A stretch of 64,000 bases of DNA from Vulcanimicrobiota bacterium (GTDB lineage Bacteria; Vulcanimicrobiota; Vulcanimicrobiia; Vulcanimicrobiales; Vulcanimicrobiaceae), in contig PLJL01000004.1 in the NCBI GenBank assembly GCA_003140215.1, positions 694,661 to 758,660 on the forward strand, read 5' to 3'. Within the stretch, counting starts at the first letter, position 1; the number at the start of each line of letters is the position of its first letter. Both the position numbers and the translations under genes were made by a program. Below the pieces are notes generated by a model. That model did not search any database. It was not told the origin of the DNA and worked only from the letters and a program-made list of their open reading frames with translations. Below, in pieces: positions 44,785 through 53,248 of this stretch.

Positions 44785-46128
44785 TCAGAGCGCGCCGATG
44801 GTGTTGGGCGTGCCCCAGCCCGTCGGCCCGTCTTGCCCGGTCACGGCGGTGCAGAAGTAGGTGGCACCGCTGCAGTACGTTCCGCCGCTACCGTTGCTCC
44901 CGCCGACGATGTCGTTGAGCGCGGCGGTGTGCGTGTACATGTAGTGGTTGGTGATCGACTGCCCGTTGAGGGCGACCCCGACGATGCCGGCGATGAGCGG
45001 TGCGCCGACGCTGGTGCCGCCGACGACCACCCACGGCTGACCGCTCGGGGCCAGGTAGCTGTCGTAGACGAAGACGCCGGTGTTCGGATCGGCCACCGCC
45101 GAGATGTCGTTGCCGAAGCGCATCGAGCAGGACGGGTCCGACTGCCAGCTGGGTTTGGGTTGGTACTGGCTGCAGCCGCCGCCCGACTGCGACCACGCGC
45201 TCTCGACGAACAGGCGCGGGCTGCCGACCGAGCGATTGAGGGTCGTTCCCCCGATCGACATCACGAACTGCGAGATCGCGGGGTAGTTGGGCCCCGGAAA
45301 GGCGCCGCTGTCGCCGGACGACGCGATGAACAGGTTGCCCCCGGCGCCGGGCGGGTTGGCGCCGCTGGCGAAAAAGTGATCGAGCCCGGGGTCGGTGCTG
45401 CGCTCGGCGTGGCCGAAGCTCATCGAGATCGCGTCGGGATGGGCCGATGCGGCCAGCACGCCGGCCGCGTAGTACAGGTTACCGGTGGTGGGGTCATTGG
45501 CTTCGACGAGGTTGATGTTGCAGTGCGGGCACATCGCCGAGACCATGTCGAGGTCGAGCGACGTCTCGACGGCCCAGCCGCCGCCGCCCATCGGGTCGGG
45601 CGGCGGATAGCGGCCGATCACGCCGTCCTGGTTGTACTTGTGGAAGCAGCCGTTGGCGCTCGAGCACGTCGGCAGGTTGAACGCGTTGCGGTAAACTTGC
45701 AGGTCGGCTTCGGCGTTGGGATCGTCGTAGGCGTCGACGATCCAGATCGAGTGCCCGGACCCGCTGTAGACCGCGTCGAGATACGTGTTGTACGCCGTCC
45801 ACAAGTCCATCGGAATGTACGGTGCGCCGCCCGGGTAGTTGCGAATCGCGCGGCTGCTCGCAGCCGTTCCGACGTGGCCCGGGCCGACGACGCCCAGCGC
45901 GACGATGATCGCGTTGCACGTCTCGCGGCCTGGTTGCGGCGTTCCGCAGGCCGGGATCTGCGTGCCGAACGGTACCGGCGCGCCGGTAAGGCGGTTCACC
46001 ACCCCCGTCACGGTATCGCCGCTGTTGCCGGAGCCCGCCGCCGACGGAACGACTTTTGACGCACCGCCCGCGCAGCCCGCGAGCAAGAGTGCGCTGAGGA
46101 ACACCAATGAAATACGTCCGGTAATCAT
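44785..46128 (-). CDS. S53 (sedolisin) peptidase lipoprotein without prodomain
   Basis: The 447-residue protein starts ATG 46128 with a lipobox LLAGC. The catalytic domain starts PYIPMDLWTAYN and has IVDAYDDPNAEADLQVYR, the E-D pair in VETSLDLDMV, SSGDSGAF and the nucleophile in GGTSVGAPLIAG. It ends WGTPNTIGAL without the usual calcium-site tail seen in the protein at 25247. Only about 60 residues precede the catalytic domain, too few for a Pro-kumamolisin domain. It may fold without help or need one in trans. Confidence 0.85.
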   Translation of the reverse strand: MITGRISLVFLSALLLAGCAGGASKVVPSAAGSGNSGDTVTGVVNRLTGAPVPFGTQIPACGTPQPGRETCNAIIVALGVVGPGHVGTAASSRAIRNYPGGAPYIPMDLWTAYNTYLDAVYSGSGHSIWIVDAYDDPNAEADLQVYRNAFNLPTCSSANGCFHKYNQDGVIGRYPPPDPMGGGGWAVETSLDLDMVSAMCPHCNINLVEANDPTTGNLYYAAGVLAASAHPDAISMSFGHAERSTDPGLDHFFASGANPPGAGGNLFIASSGDSGAFPGPNYPAISQFVMSIGGTTLNRSVGSPRLFVESAWSQSGGGCSQYQPKPSWQSDPSCSMRFGNDISAVADPNTGVFVYDSYLAPSGQPWVVVGGTSVGAPLIAGIVGVALNGQSITNHYMYTHTAALNDIVGGSNGSGGTYCSGATYFCTAVTGQDGPTGWGTPNTIGAL

Positions 46129-46261
46129 ACCGTTTCGAACCTTTCCGAACCCACGACGGAGCAAAGCGACGCCTTCCCGGGCGGACCTACTATAGCGTAT
46201 TCTGGTCGGGTCGAGAAGGTCGAAACGGGGATTTTACCGAGCCGCAATGCGCGGTCACGCG

Positions 46262-47326
46262 TCAGGCTCGGCTGTTCTCCTCGAGGAAACGTTCAAAATA
46301 GACCTCGTCGCAGACGTCGTTCTCGGGCTTGGGTACGACCGCTTGCGGCAGGAGCGCGGCGGGCGGTCGTTGCCCTTGCGCGGCGTAGGCGTGAAAGAAC
46401 GAGAGCATCACCCGGTCGACGGCGGGCGTGCTCACCGAGCGCCGGTCGGGCTCGAAGCCGTCGTGCCCGTCGAAGCCGCCGGCGACGATCTCGTACGACG
46501 GAAAGTAGTCGACCGCTTCGTGCCGGCGGCGAATCTCTTCGGCCGCGACGCGCAGCACCGATTTCGACCACACCGTCGACTGCACGACGTGCCGCGGTTC
46601 CATCGTCGCGGCCAGCGGTACCGGCGAGACGGTGAGGATGACGCGCAGACCAGGATTGAGGCGCCACGCGATCTGCAAGAACGCTTCGAAGTAGCGCACG
46701 TTCTCGTCGACGGTCAGGTTTCTGAACGCATAGCGCTGCGCGTCGAAGGTCCCGATCCCGGCGCCCGGACACAGCGGCAGCGCGGTATCGTCCGCGGTGC
46801 AGCACCACGTCTCGGTGAGCCCCATGGTGAAGACGAAGACGTCGCTCTCGGCGAGCATGAGCCGCACCGCCGCGAGGTGCTCGGCGCGATCGGCTTCGAG
46901 CTCGGCCGCCGACGCGAAACCCTGCGGCTCGACGCGCGGCCGCAGCGGATCCACCACGCCGCCTTTGAACGGCCAGGGCGGCTCTTGCGGCGAAAACGCG
47001 CCGACCGCGCGCTGGGCCAGCTGCAGCAGCTGCAGGGTCGTGTAGATGTCGCCGAAGCGGGCCGAATAGGCGCCGAAGCTGCGCGCCGCCAGCTCCTCGG
47101 GCGTTTCCCACATCGGGCCCGGCTCGGTGACGAAGTAGTTGTATCCGGCGTCGCGCAGCCGTTCGGCGATGCGCTGCGCAAAGCAGCTGCCGGCCGACGA
47201 GATGCGCAGGTTACGGTCGATCGTGAAGCGCGCGGCGTGTTGCGGGTCGATGAAGCCTTCGGGCCGATCGGCGACCGCGCGCGCCCAGATCTGGAAGCTC
47301 GGCAGCCCGGCGTAGGGAAATTTCAC
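46262..47326 (-). CDS. GSCFA-family protein (SGNH-like esterase)
   Basis: The 354-residue protein has NLRISSAGSCFAQRIAERL (the GSCFA motif), FTMGLTETWC, ILTVSPVPLAATM and a C-terminal acidic tail. GSCFA proteins are SGNH-like hydrolases. Their substrates are poorly known and they often sit in glycan loci. GTG 47326 overlaps the next upstream stop as GTGA, so it is translated with the SGNH gene at 47323. Together they look like a pair of acyl-sugar handling proteins. Confidence 0.85.
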   Translation of the reverse strand: MKFPYAGLPSFQIWARAVADRPEGFIDPQHAARFTIDRNLRISSAGSCFAQRIAERLRDAGYNYFVTEPGPMWETPEELAARSFGAYSARFGDIYTTLQLLQLAQRAVGAFSPQEPPWPFKGGVVDPLRPRVEPQGFASAAELEADRAEHLAAVRLMLAESDVFVFTMGLTETWCCTADDTALPLCPGAGIGTFDAQRYAFRNLTVDENVRYFEAFLQIAWRLNPGLRVILTVSPVPLAATMEPRHVVQSTVWSKSVLRVAAEEIRRRHEAVDYFPSYEIVAGGFDGHDGFEPDRRSVSTPAVDRVMLSFFHAYAAQGQRPPAALLPQAVVPKPENDVCDEVYFERFLEENSRA

Positions 47327-48141
47327 GGCACGCTCACCTCCAGGACCAGAGTGCGCAACTGCTGCAGCACGGCCGCGGCACCCTCGGGGCCGAAATGCAA
47401 CCCGTCGACGAGGTAGCCCGGCTTGACGACGTTGTCGTCGGTGACCTGCGCCCAGGTGTCGATGAAGATCGTATCCGATTGCGTGCAGTACGTGCGCAGC
47501 AGTGAGTTGATGAAGAGGTGCACGGCATAGCGGCTGCGCGCGCTGCACCGCACGCCGGTCAAGCGGAAATACTCGTCGTCGTCGGGGGTGGGCGGCGGCA
47601 AGCTCGCCAGCGCGATCCGTTCGAGGCCCAGCCGCTTGAGCTTCTGCAACATCGAGAAGAGCGGGCGGAACGTGCGCACGATGCGCTCCTGGAGCACCGC
47701 GGCCGGGACCGGAGCGCCCGCGCCCGTCGCCGGCAAGGCGGAGAGGTCGGCTTCGAACGGCAGCAACGGTTCGGCGTCGCCCGGGATCGATGCAACGATC
47801 TCCCGCGCGTCGAGCTCGCCGGCGAGGAACAGGACGGGTGCGGTCTTGGCCAGGAAGCTCGCGGTAAAGTGCCGGTCGCCCAGTTTCACCTTCACGGCGT
47901 CGCCGGTGTAGTCGTACGACAGCGATCGCAACAGATGGAAGCCCGCCAATGCGGCGATGACGGCGGTATGCGGCTCACCGTCCGGTTGCAGGGCCGTGCG
48001 CGTCGACAGCCCTTGCACGCACCACGCCTGGCCGAACGTATCGGGCTCGCCGGTCGCCGGATCGACCAGTATCAGCCCGTTGAGCGGGCCGCTATGGCTG
48101 TCACCGATGGCGCGGAGCGGACGCAGGTAGCGAAGCGGCAT
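47323..48141 (-). CDS. SGNH-like protein of glycan loci
   Basis: The 272-residue protein has AIGDSHSGPL (GDSH, with the Ser), a middle region without a signal peptide and the C-terminal DGLHFGPEGAAAVL (Asp/His block). The layout is that of the SGNH hydrolase fold. ATG 48141 gives the GDSH strand after ten residues. An acyltransferase rather than a hydrolase role is possible for such cytosolic versions. Confidence 0.78.
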   Translation of the reverse strand: MPLRYLRPLRAIGDSHSGPLNGLILVDPATGEPDTFGQAWCVQGLSTRTALQPDGEPHTAVIAALAGFHLLRSLSYDYTGDAVKVKLGDRHFTASFLAKTAPVLFLAGELDAREIVASIPGDAEPLLPFEADLSALPATGAGAPVPAAVLQERIVRTFRPLFSMLQKLKRLGLERIALASLPPPTPDDDEYFRLTGVRCSARSRYAVHLFINSLLRTYCTQSDTIFIDTWAQVTDDNVVKPGYLVDGLHFGPEGAAAVLQQLRTLVLEVSVP

Positions 48142-48195
48142 GTGAGGTCAAGACTACTGTGCGCCTCGGGCGCGCGCCTCCGCGAGCGAGCAGCC

Positions 48196-50100
48196 CTACG
48201 GTTCCGAGCTGCGAACGCGGTCCAGCTCGGCCGCGATCTCGCGCCGGCTGCGTTCGGTGCGAGCCAACGTGTCGGTCAACTCCGCGATGCGCGCCGCGGC
48301 ATGCTGATCGCGCTGTTCGGCGAGCATGCGTGCCTCACGGTTTTGTTCGGCCGTCCGGCCCAGCACGGACTCGAGCCCGGCGCGGGCCGCGCGCTCCCTC
48401 GTCAACGCGACCGCGAGGTCCAGCCGTTCCTGTTCGAGGCTTTCCAGCGTCCGGCTCGGGCGTTCGAACGCCGCGTCGACCGCCAGCAGCAGGTCGCCGC
48501 CGCGCACCAGCACTTGGAAGTTGCGCTCGCGAGCCAGGAATTCGCCGCGGCGCGCGGCCTCGATCCCCGCCCGGTCGAAGAGCTCCTGCGGGTCGAGCAC
48601 CCCCGCGATGAGCGCGTGGCGTTTCCACACGAAGTTCTCGAGTCCGCGCGAGAGCACGAAATCGGCTGAGACCGGATCAGAGCGCCGCCATTCCACGTCG
48701 ATGAGCCACCACACACCCTCCGCGTCGCAAATCAAGTTGTCCAGCGTCAGGTCGAGGATCCCCGAGGTCAGGACCAGTCCGGGCGTACCGTCGTCACCGA
48801 AGCCGCGAACGCCGTTCGACGGACTCGAAAGGTCGCGCACCAGGCTTGCGAAGAGGCCGACCGCGGTGCGCGCTCCCTCGCGATCGTGCCGCAACAACGC
48901 ATCGACGAGGATCGACTCCAGGCTCGTGCCCGCGACGTAACGCACCTCCGCGGCGCCGTCGCGCAGCGTAGCCTGCGGGACGCGCAACGGCCCGGTGAGC
49001 ACCTGCAGCGCTTGGTGGTGCGCGACGATCGCGGCGACGTGGGCGGCGCCCGAGGGCTCGAGCGCGCGTTTGCGCACGACGATCCCGGCGGCGGTCTCGA
49101 CGATCCGCGTCTCGATGCGGTATTGCGGTAGGCGGCTGCGCGAGTAGCGCGCGAACAGCACGCTCTCTTCCGCGTCGCGCGCGACGGCGGGCGTGCCGCC
49201 GCGTTGCGCCACGACCAGAAACGAGTTGGCGAAGAAGGGGAAGGCCCCGCTCTGCGCGATGCCGTCGAGTGCCGCGCGCTCGTCGAACAGACGCAGCCGC
49301 TCGCGATCCCAATTCGGGAACGGCCGTGCGATCTCGCCCGGCTCGGGGGGACGCTCCTCCGAGTAAATGTCCTGGGGAAGCTTGTAGTCGGGCATCGGAA
49401 AGAAGAATTGCATCGAACCGAAACCGGCCCGCCGCAGCAGCTGCTCGATTCCGTGGCGGCCGTACGTCCGCACCGAGGCGCGCTGCACGTAGCCCTCGAT
49501 CCCCTCGAAGGGCACGCCCGTGTGGTCCTCCGGCGCGCCGGCCCAGTACTTGAGACCGAACCGGTTTTCGATCGCGATCATCAGCGTGCCGCCGGGCACC
49601 AGATGCTGCGCGACGACTTTGAGCAGGTCAGCGGCGGGATCGGGCCCCGGCATGAAGCTCGGAGCGTACTCCAGCACGCCGACGAGCGTCGCCAGGTCGA
49701 ACGGCTCGCCGGCCGGGAGCGCGCGGACGTTGCCGACGGCGATGGTGAGGTTGCGGTGCGCCTGATGGCGAGCCCCAACGATCTCGGCGCGCTTGCGCGA
49801 GAGCTCGACCGCCATGACCGCGCTCGTTCGTTCGCACAGCAGCCCGGTCAGCGCGCCGCAGCCGGCGCCGATCTCCAGCGTGCGCCACGCCGGATCGAAC
49901 GGGAACCACTCGAGCAGGTTGCGGCGAACGTCGGACAAGTGGTAGAGCGCGGGCCAGCTCCGTTCGAGCGCGAGGATCTCGGCGGGCGTCTCACCGCGCC
50001 GCAAGCTCGCGAGGATGGCGTCCTCCACCGGTCCGTCGCTGTAGGAGTCGCTGCCCGCGCCCGGCAGCTCGATCAGCGGAACGCTCTCCTCGGCGCGCAT
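48196..50100 (-). CDS. Methyltransferase-kinase-coiled coil protein, WbdD-like
   Basis: The 634-residue protein has a SAM methyltransferase (LEIGAGCGALTG near 72-83, TLVGVLEYAPS), then a kinase-like domain with LDLTLDN (449-455) and IDVEW (467-471), which match the D-x4-N and metal-site motifs of aminoglycoside/RIO-type kinases, then a heptad-rich helix (about 552-631, QERLDLAVALTRERAARAG onward). WbdD of E. coli O9a has the same order: it methylates and phosphorylates the O-chain end, and its coiled coil acts as a length ruler. I infer chain capping here. ATG 50100 overlaps the upstream stop (TGATG). Confidence 0.75.
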   Translation of the reverse strand: MRAEESVPLIELPGAGSDSYSDGPVEDAILASLRRGETPAEILALERSWPALYHLSDVRRNLLEWFPFDPAWRTLEIGAGCGALTGLLCERTSAVMAVELSRKRAEIVGARHQAHRNLTIAVGNVRALPAGEPFDLATLVGVLEYAPSFMPGPDPAADLLKVVAQHLVPGGTLMIAIENRFGLKYWAGAPEDHTGVPFEGIEGYVQRASVRTYGRHGIEQLLRRAGFGSMQFFFPMPDYKLPQDIYSEERPPEPGEIARPFPNWDRERLRLFDERAALDGIAQSGAFPFFANSFLVVAQRGGTPAVARDAEESVLFARYSRSRLPQYRIETRIVETAAGIVVRKRALEPSGAAHVAAIVAHHQALQVLTGPLRVPQATLRDGAAEVRYVAGTSLESILVDALLRHDREGARTAVGLFASLVRDLSSPSNGVRGFGDDGTPGLVLTSGILDLTLDNLICDAEGVWWLIDVEWRRSDPVSADFVLSRGLENFVWKRHALIAGVLDPQELFDRAGIEAARRGEFLARERNFQVLVRGGDLLLAVDAAFERPSRTLESLEQERLDLAVALTRERAARAGLESVLGRTAEQNREARMLAEQRDQHAAARIAELTDTLARTERSRREIAAELDRVRSSEP

Positions 50101-51017
50101 CACGTCCCCGTCTTGGCGAAGAAGCAGCGCTCGATGACGTCGTTCCGGCAGCGGCCGAACAGGAGCGGCCGCTGCAACTGCACGGTCAGCGGCGCGTGCC
50201 CGACCAACTCGTGAAACTCGAGCGCCATCGCGTCCCAGATCGTCGGGCCGTCCGGCGACTCGCGTTGGCGCACGCCGCCGGCCCGTGTCGAGTTGCCGTA
50301 GTGTACTTGGTGAAACGTCCCTTCGCCGATGAGCACAACGGGCGTGATCGCATCGTCTTTGACGACGCGCTCGAAGAACTCGAACGCCGCCAGCCCGCCG
50401 CCGCGGTAGCGAAACCCCTCGTGAAAGCCGCCCAGACGTTCGAAGCTCGAACGCTGCATCACGAACGCCGTGGCCTCGGGAAACGGGGAAAAGACGCCTT
50501 CGCGATGTGATTCGCCGCGCGCGCAGATCTCGAAGAGCCGATAGCCGTCGGCGGGCCAGCCGATCGCCGCCAGCAATCGATCCTCGACCTCCGGCCCGTA
50601 GCCCTTCGCCAGCGAGACTTGCTGCGTCTCGTGGCCCAGATGAAAGCCCATCGCGGCGACGAAGACGTCGTCGGCCAGTCGCATCGCCGTGCGGGCGCGC
50701 GCGAGCAACCCCGGGCTGCCGAGCCGCGCGCCGTCGATCAGAACGGCGAGCTGTGCGCCGCGCGCCGCGGCGACGCCGGCATTGACCGCCGCGCACGGCG
50801 ACGGGTTCCCGGGCGGAAACCGGATGATGCGCACCTCGGCGGCGACGCCTCCGAACCAGGCCGCATCGACCGGTTCGCTCGATCCGTTGTCGACTACGAT
50901 GATCTCGAGGCGCGCCGGATCGATCCCGTCTTGATACGGCGGCGAGAGCGACTGCACCGTCCGCGGAATCTCCCGGCGCAGATCGTGAGCCGACACGACG
51001 ACGGAAAGGTCGATCAC
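50100..51017 (-). CDS. GT2 glycosyltransferase
   Basis: The 305-residue protein has LSVVVSAHDLRREI, IIVVDNGSSE, VLIDGARLGS (in the DxD position, with a single Asp) and an acidic segment FEFFERVVKDD. GT-A fold of the GT2 clan; a missing second DxD Asp is notable and could mean metal binding differs. GTG 51017. It sits between sulfotransferase and WbdD-like genes, so it probably extends or caps the same chain. Confidence 0.75.
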   Translation of the reverse strand: MIDLSVVVSAHDLRREIPRTVQSLSPPYQDGIDPARLEIIVVDNGSSEPVDAAWFGGVAAEVRIIRFPPGNPSPCAAVNAGVAAARGAQLAVLIDGARLGSPGLLARARTAMRLADDVFVAAMGFHLGHETQQVSLAKGYGPEVEDRLLAAIGWPADGYRLFEICARGESHREGVFSPFPEATAFVMQRSSFERLGGFHEGFRYRGGGLAAFEFFERVVKDDAITPVVLIGEGTFHQVHYGNSTRAGGVRQRESPDGPTIWDAMALEFHELVGHAPLTVQLQRPLLFGRCRNDVIERCFFAKTGT

Positions 51018-51069
51018 GCCTGCTTGCTTGCACCGGCCCGCGCCGAAAGACCTTCGGTGGCGGCCGCCG

Positions 51070-51993
51070 CTACTCGAGGCGCGCCTCGATTTCGCTCCAG
51101 CTGCGCTGCGTCATCCGCCGGATGCGCTCGGCGCACGCCGGCGAGGCTCGAAGCGGTTCGGCGCGCTCGCCCATGAGACGGTCGAGCTCGAGCACGAACC
51201 CGACCGCGACGGCTTTGGGCTGGGGCGGTAAGTCATACCGGTTCACGACGCGCATCAGGTCGACGCCGGCCGTGCGCAGCGAGGGGTGCACGTCGGGCGG
51301 GTTCTGCGCGGGCGGCTCGGCGCCGAGCGCGCGGAAGATGCGCTCGACGATGTCCGGGCCGTAGCGGAAGAGCCGCTGGCGGCCGGCGCCGATGACGGCT
51401 TCGGCTTCGACGACGAAGCCGAGATAGTCGAGGCGTTGGGCGAACCACGCGTTGTCGAGGATCTCGTCGAGCCCGACGTCGAGGCCGTACGCCGGCGAGT
51501 ACAGCCGCGGGTTACGCAGCAGCTGCGCGTACTGGCTGAGCGCAAAGGCGAGCGGCTCCCGAAAACACGTCCACATCTCGAGCTCGAAGAGCGTGCCGAG
51601 GTGACGCAGTAACGCTTTTCCCTCCGGCGGATAGTCCCACCAGCCGTTGAACAAGCCTTCGGCCGACAAGACGATCGTGCGCGTCCGGGGCGGCGCGCCG
51701 GCGACGATCTCGTCGAACGCTTCCGCGAGTGCGCCCGCATCCGCGCCGGTAAAGGCTTGCACGAGGTAGTGATGCTTCTTCTCGACCGGGTCGACGCGCA
51801 TCGGCGGATACCAGACGCCGTGCTCGAGCAACGCGTCGCCGTGGCGGAACAGCGCCTGCTGGAGGGCCGTGGTCCCGGTCTTGGGCGTACCGGTGTGAAG
51901 TATCAGGCGCGGGAGCTTCGCGCACGCTCGCGCCCAACGGCTGCCGGCGACCGCCAATGCATTCTCGGCTCCCAGCGCTGGCAGCTCGGTCAT
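51070..51993 (-). CDS. Sulfotransferase-like protein
   Basis: The 307-residue protein has LILHTGTPKTGTTALQQAL near residues 28-46, the 5'-phosphosulfate loop of PAPS-dependent sulfotransferases, and TCFREPLAFALSQYAQLLR in the place of the 3'-phosphate-binding motif. It should place sulfate on a sugar hydroxyl. ATG 51993. No PAPS synthesis genes are nearby. It is the first gene of the - strand unit running to the WbdD-like gene, downstream of a strong terminator at 52047-52081. Confidence 0.82.
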   Translation of the reverse strand: MTELPALGAENALAVAGSRWARACAKLPRLILHTGTPKTGTTALQQALFRHGDALLEHGVWYPPMRVDPVEKKHHYLVQAFTGADAGALAEAFDEIVAGAPPRTRTIVLSAEGLFNGWWDYPPEGKALLRHLGTLFELEMWTCFREPLAFALSQYAQLLRNPRLYSPAYGLDVGLDEILDNAWFAQRLDYLGFVVEAEAVIGAGRQRLFRYGPDIVERIFRALGAEPPAQNPPDVHPSLRTAGVDLMRVVNRYDLPPQPKAVAVGFVLELDRLMGERAEPLRASPACAERIRRMTQRSWSEIEARLE

Positions 51994-52046
51994 CGCGGCT
52001 CGCTTCGACCGGCCGGCGCCGCGAGACCTTCGACGCACATCCCGGC

Positions 52047-52081
52047 AAAAAAAAGCGACGGGCTCGGCCGAGCCCGCCGCG
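52047..52081 (-). terminator. Intrinsic terminator of beta-helix gene 1
   Basis: On the - strand a GC-rich stem of about 12 bp (two halves centred on GGCC at about 52067) is followed by eight T. It lies 22 bp after the gene stop. A matching terminator follows the other two copies. Confidence 0.88.
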
Positions 52082-52103
52082 ATTCGGGTCGCACGCGAAG
52101 ACG

Positions 52104-53048
52104 TTAGAGGATCGTGACCGACCCGGTCTTGGTCCCGTCGCCGCCCGCGTTTGCGCCGAGCCAGTTGTTGTTCCCGGTCAGCATCGTGCTGCCGGCGTCG
52201 GTCGACATGCCGATGCCGTTGTTGAAGTAGATGCTCGTGTTGGTCACGCGCATCGTCCCGCTGGCCGTCGCATGCACGCCGAAGACCTGATTGTTCGACA
52301 CCGTCGACAGGTCGACGCTGACCAGGCTGGTCGCGCCGTTGGCTTCGATGCCGCCGCCCGCGTTGTTCGAGACCATCGAGTTGTGGATGTTGACGTCGCT
52401 GTTCGACGTTGCCTGAACACCAAGGCCCGAGCGCTGGATCGTCGACTTCTCGACGTTAATACGGTTCGTACCGCTGGTGGTGGACGACTTGATGCCGCCG
52501 CCCGCGCAATTTTCGAGATTCGTGCTGTACATGATGAGGTTCATGGAGTTCGCCGGCTGGAAGTTGACGCATTGCTGCGTGAAGTTCTCGATGTCGACGT
52601 GCTCGAGGGCGACGTTCTTGCCTTGCAGCACGTTGATCCCAACCAATCCGGTAACGCTGCCGTTGCCGGCGCCGTTGATGTCGAGGTTGCGGATGACGTC
52701 GTAATTGCAGTTCACGCTCGAGTTGTTGATGATGATCCCGTTCGTGCCGCTGGCCAGAATCGACGCGACCTGACCGGCTTCGCCGCCGCCGCCGTCGATC
52801 TTGATGCCCTTGGTGATGGTGACCGAGCCGAACCCGCCCGGATCGAGCGCGTCGATCTCACCGCAGTCGGCGGTCTTGGAGATGGCGCCGGCAAAGGTCT
52901 TGCACGGTGCGGTGCGGCTGCACGGGTTGACGTCGTCGCCGACGCCCGAAACCCACGTGCGGGTGGCCTGCGCCGACGCGTGCGACGTCATGGCGAAGAA
53001 GCACAGGGCAAACGCCGCAAAGACAAAGGAGAAAATGCTACGCTTCAT
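52104..53048 (-). CDS. Secreted right-handed beta-helix protein, copy 1
   Basis: The 314-residue protein starts MKRSIFSFVFAAFALCF and has a signal peptide cleaved after ASA. It then has WVSGVGDDVNPCSRTAPCKT, with a conserved Cys pair, and Asn/Ser/Thr-rich coils of a parallel beta-helix (NVEKSTIQRSGLGVQ, NIHNSMVSNNAGGGIEANG). Other proteins of this fold bind or cut polysaccharides, but no catalytic residues stand out. ATG 53048 is chosen over ATG 53054 because AGAGG is correctly spaced for the first. Confidence 0.85.
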   Translation of the reverse strand: MKRSIFSFVFAAFALCFFAMTSHASAQATRTWVSGVGDDVNPCSRTAPCKTFAGAISKTADCGEIDALDPGGFGSVTITKGIKIDGGGGEAGQVASILASGTNGIIINNSSVNCNYDVIRNLDINGAGNGSVTGLVGINVLQGKNVALEHVDIENFTQQCVNFQPANSMNLIMYSTNLENCAGGGIKSSTTSGTNRINVEKSTIQRSGLGVQATSNSDVNIHNSMVSNNAGGGIEANGATSLVSVDLSTVSNNQVFGVHATASGTMRVTNTSIYFNNGIGMSTDAGSTMLTGNNNWLGANAGGDGTKTGSVTIL

Positions 53049-53150
53049 GGTCATCCTCTTTGAAAAACATTGGGTTTGGGAAAGTGGGCAACCTAAGGAG
53101 GGCCTGACTTCGTTTGCCGAGGCCTGACGCCTTCCGCTCCCGCTGACACC
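53049..53150 (-). promoter_or_regulatory. Conserved leader of beta-helix copy 1
   Basis: The transcript leader has a GGCAA...TTGCC pairing (53118-53086 on the - strand, loop about 22 bases) between the start of the unit and the ribosome site AGAGG. The same pairing occurs in copies 2 and 3. No known riboswitch family matches. Confidence 0.35.
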
Positions 53151-53188
53151 CTGGGCTGGGGTAGCGCACGACCGCTCGGTGGGTGGGC

Positions 53189-53227
53189 AAAAAAAAACCG
53201 CGACGAGCTCGGCCGAGCCCGCCGCGA
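53189..53227 (-). terminator. Intrinsic terminator of beta-helix gene 2
   Basis: A stem with two halves around GGCC (53198-53227) is followed by nine T on the - strand. Similar stem to the terminator of copy 1 with two changed bases. Confidence 0.88.
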
Positions 53228-53248
53228 TTCGGGTCGTACGCGAAGACG

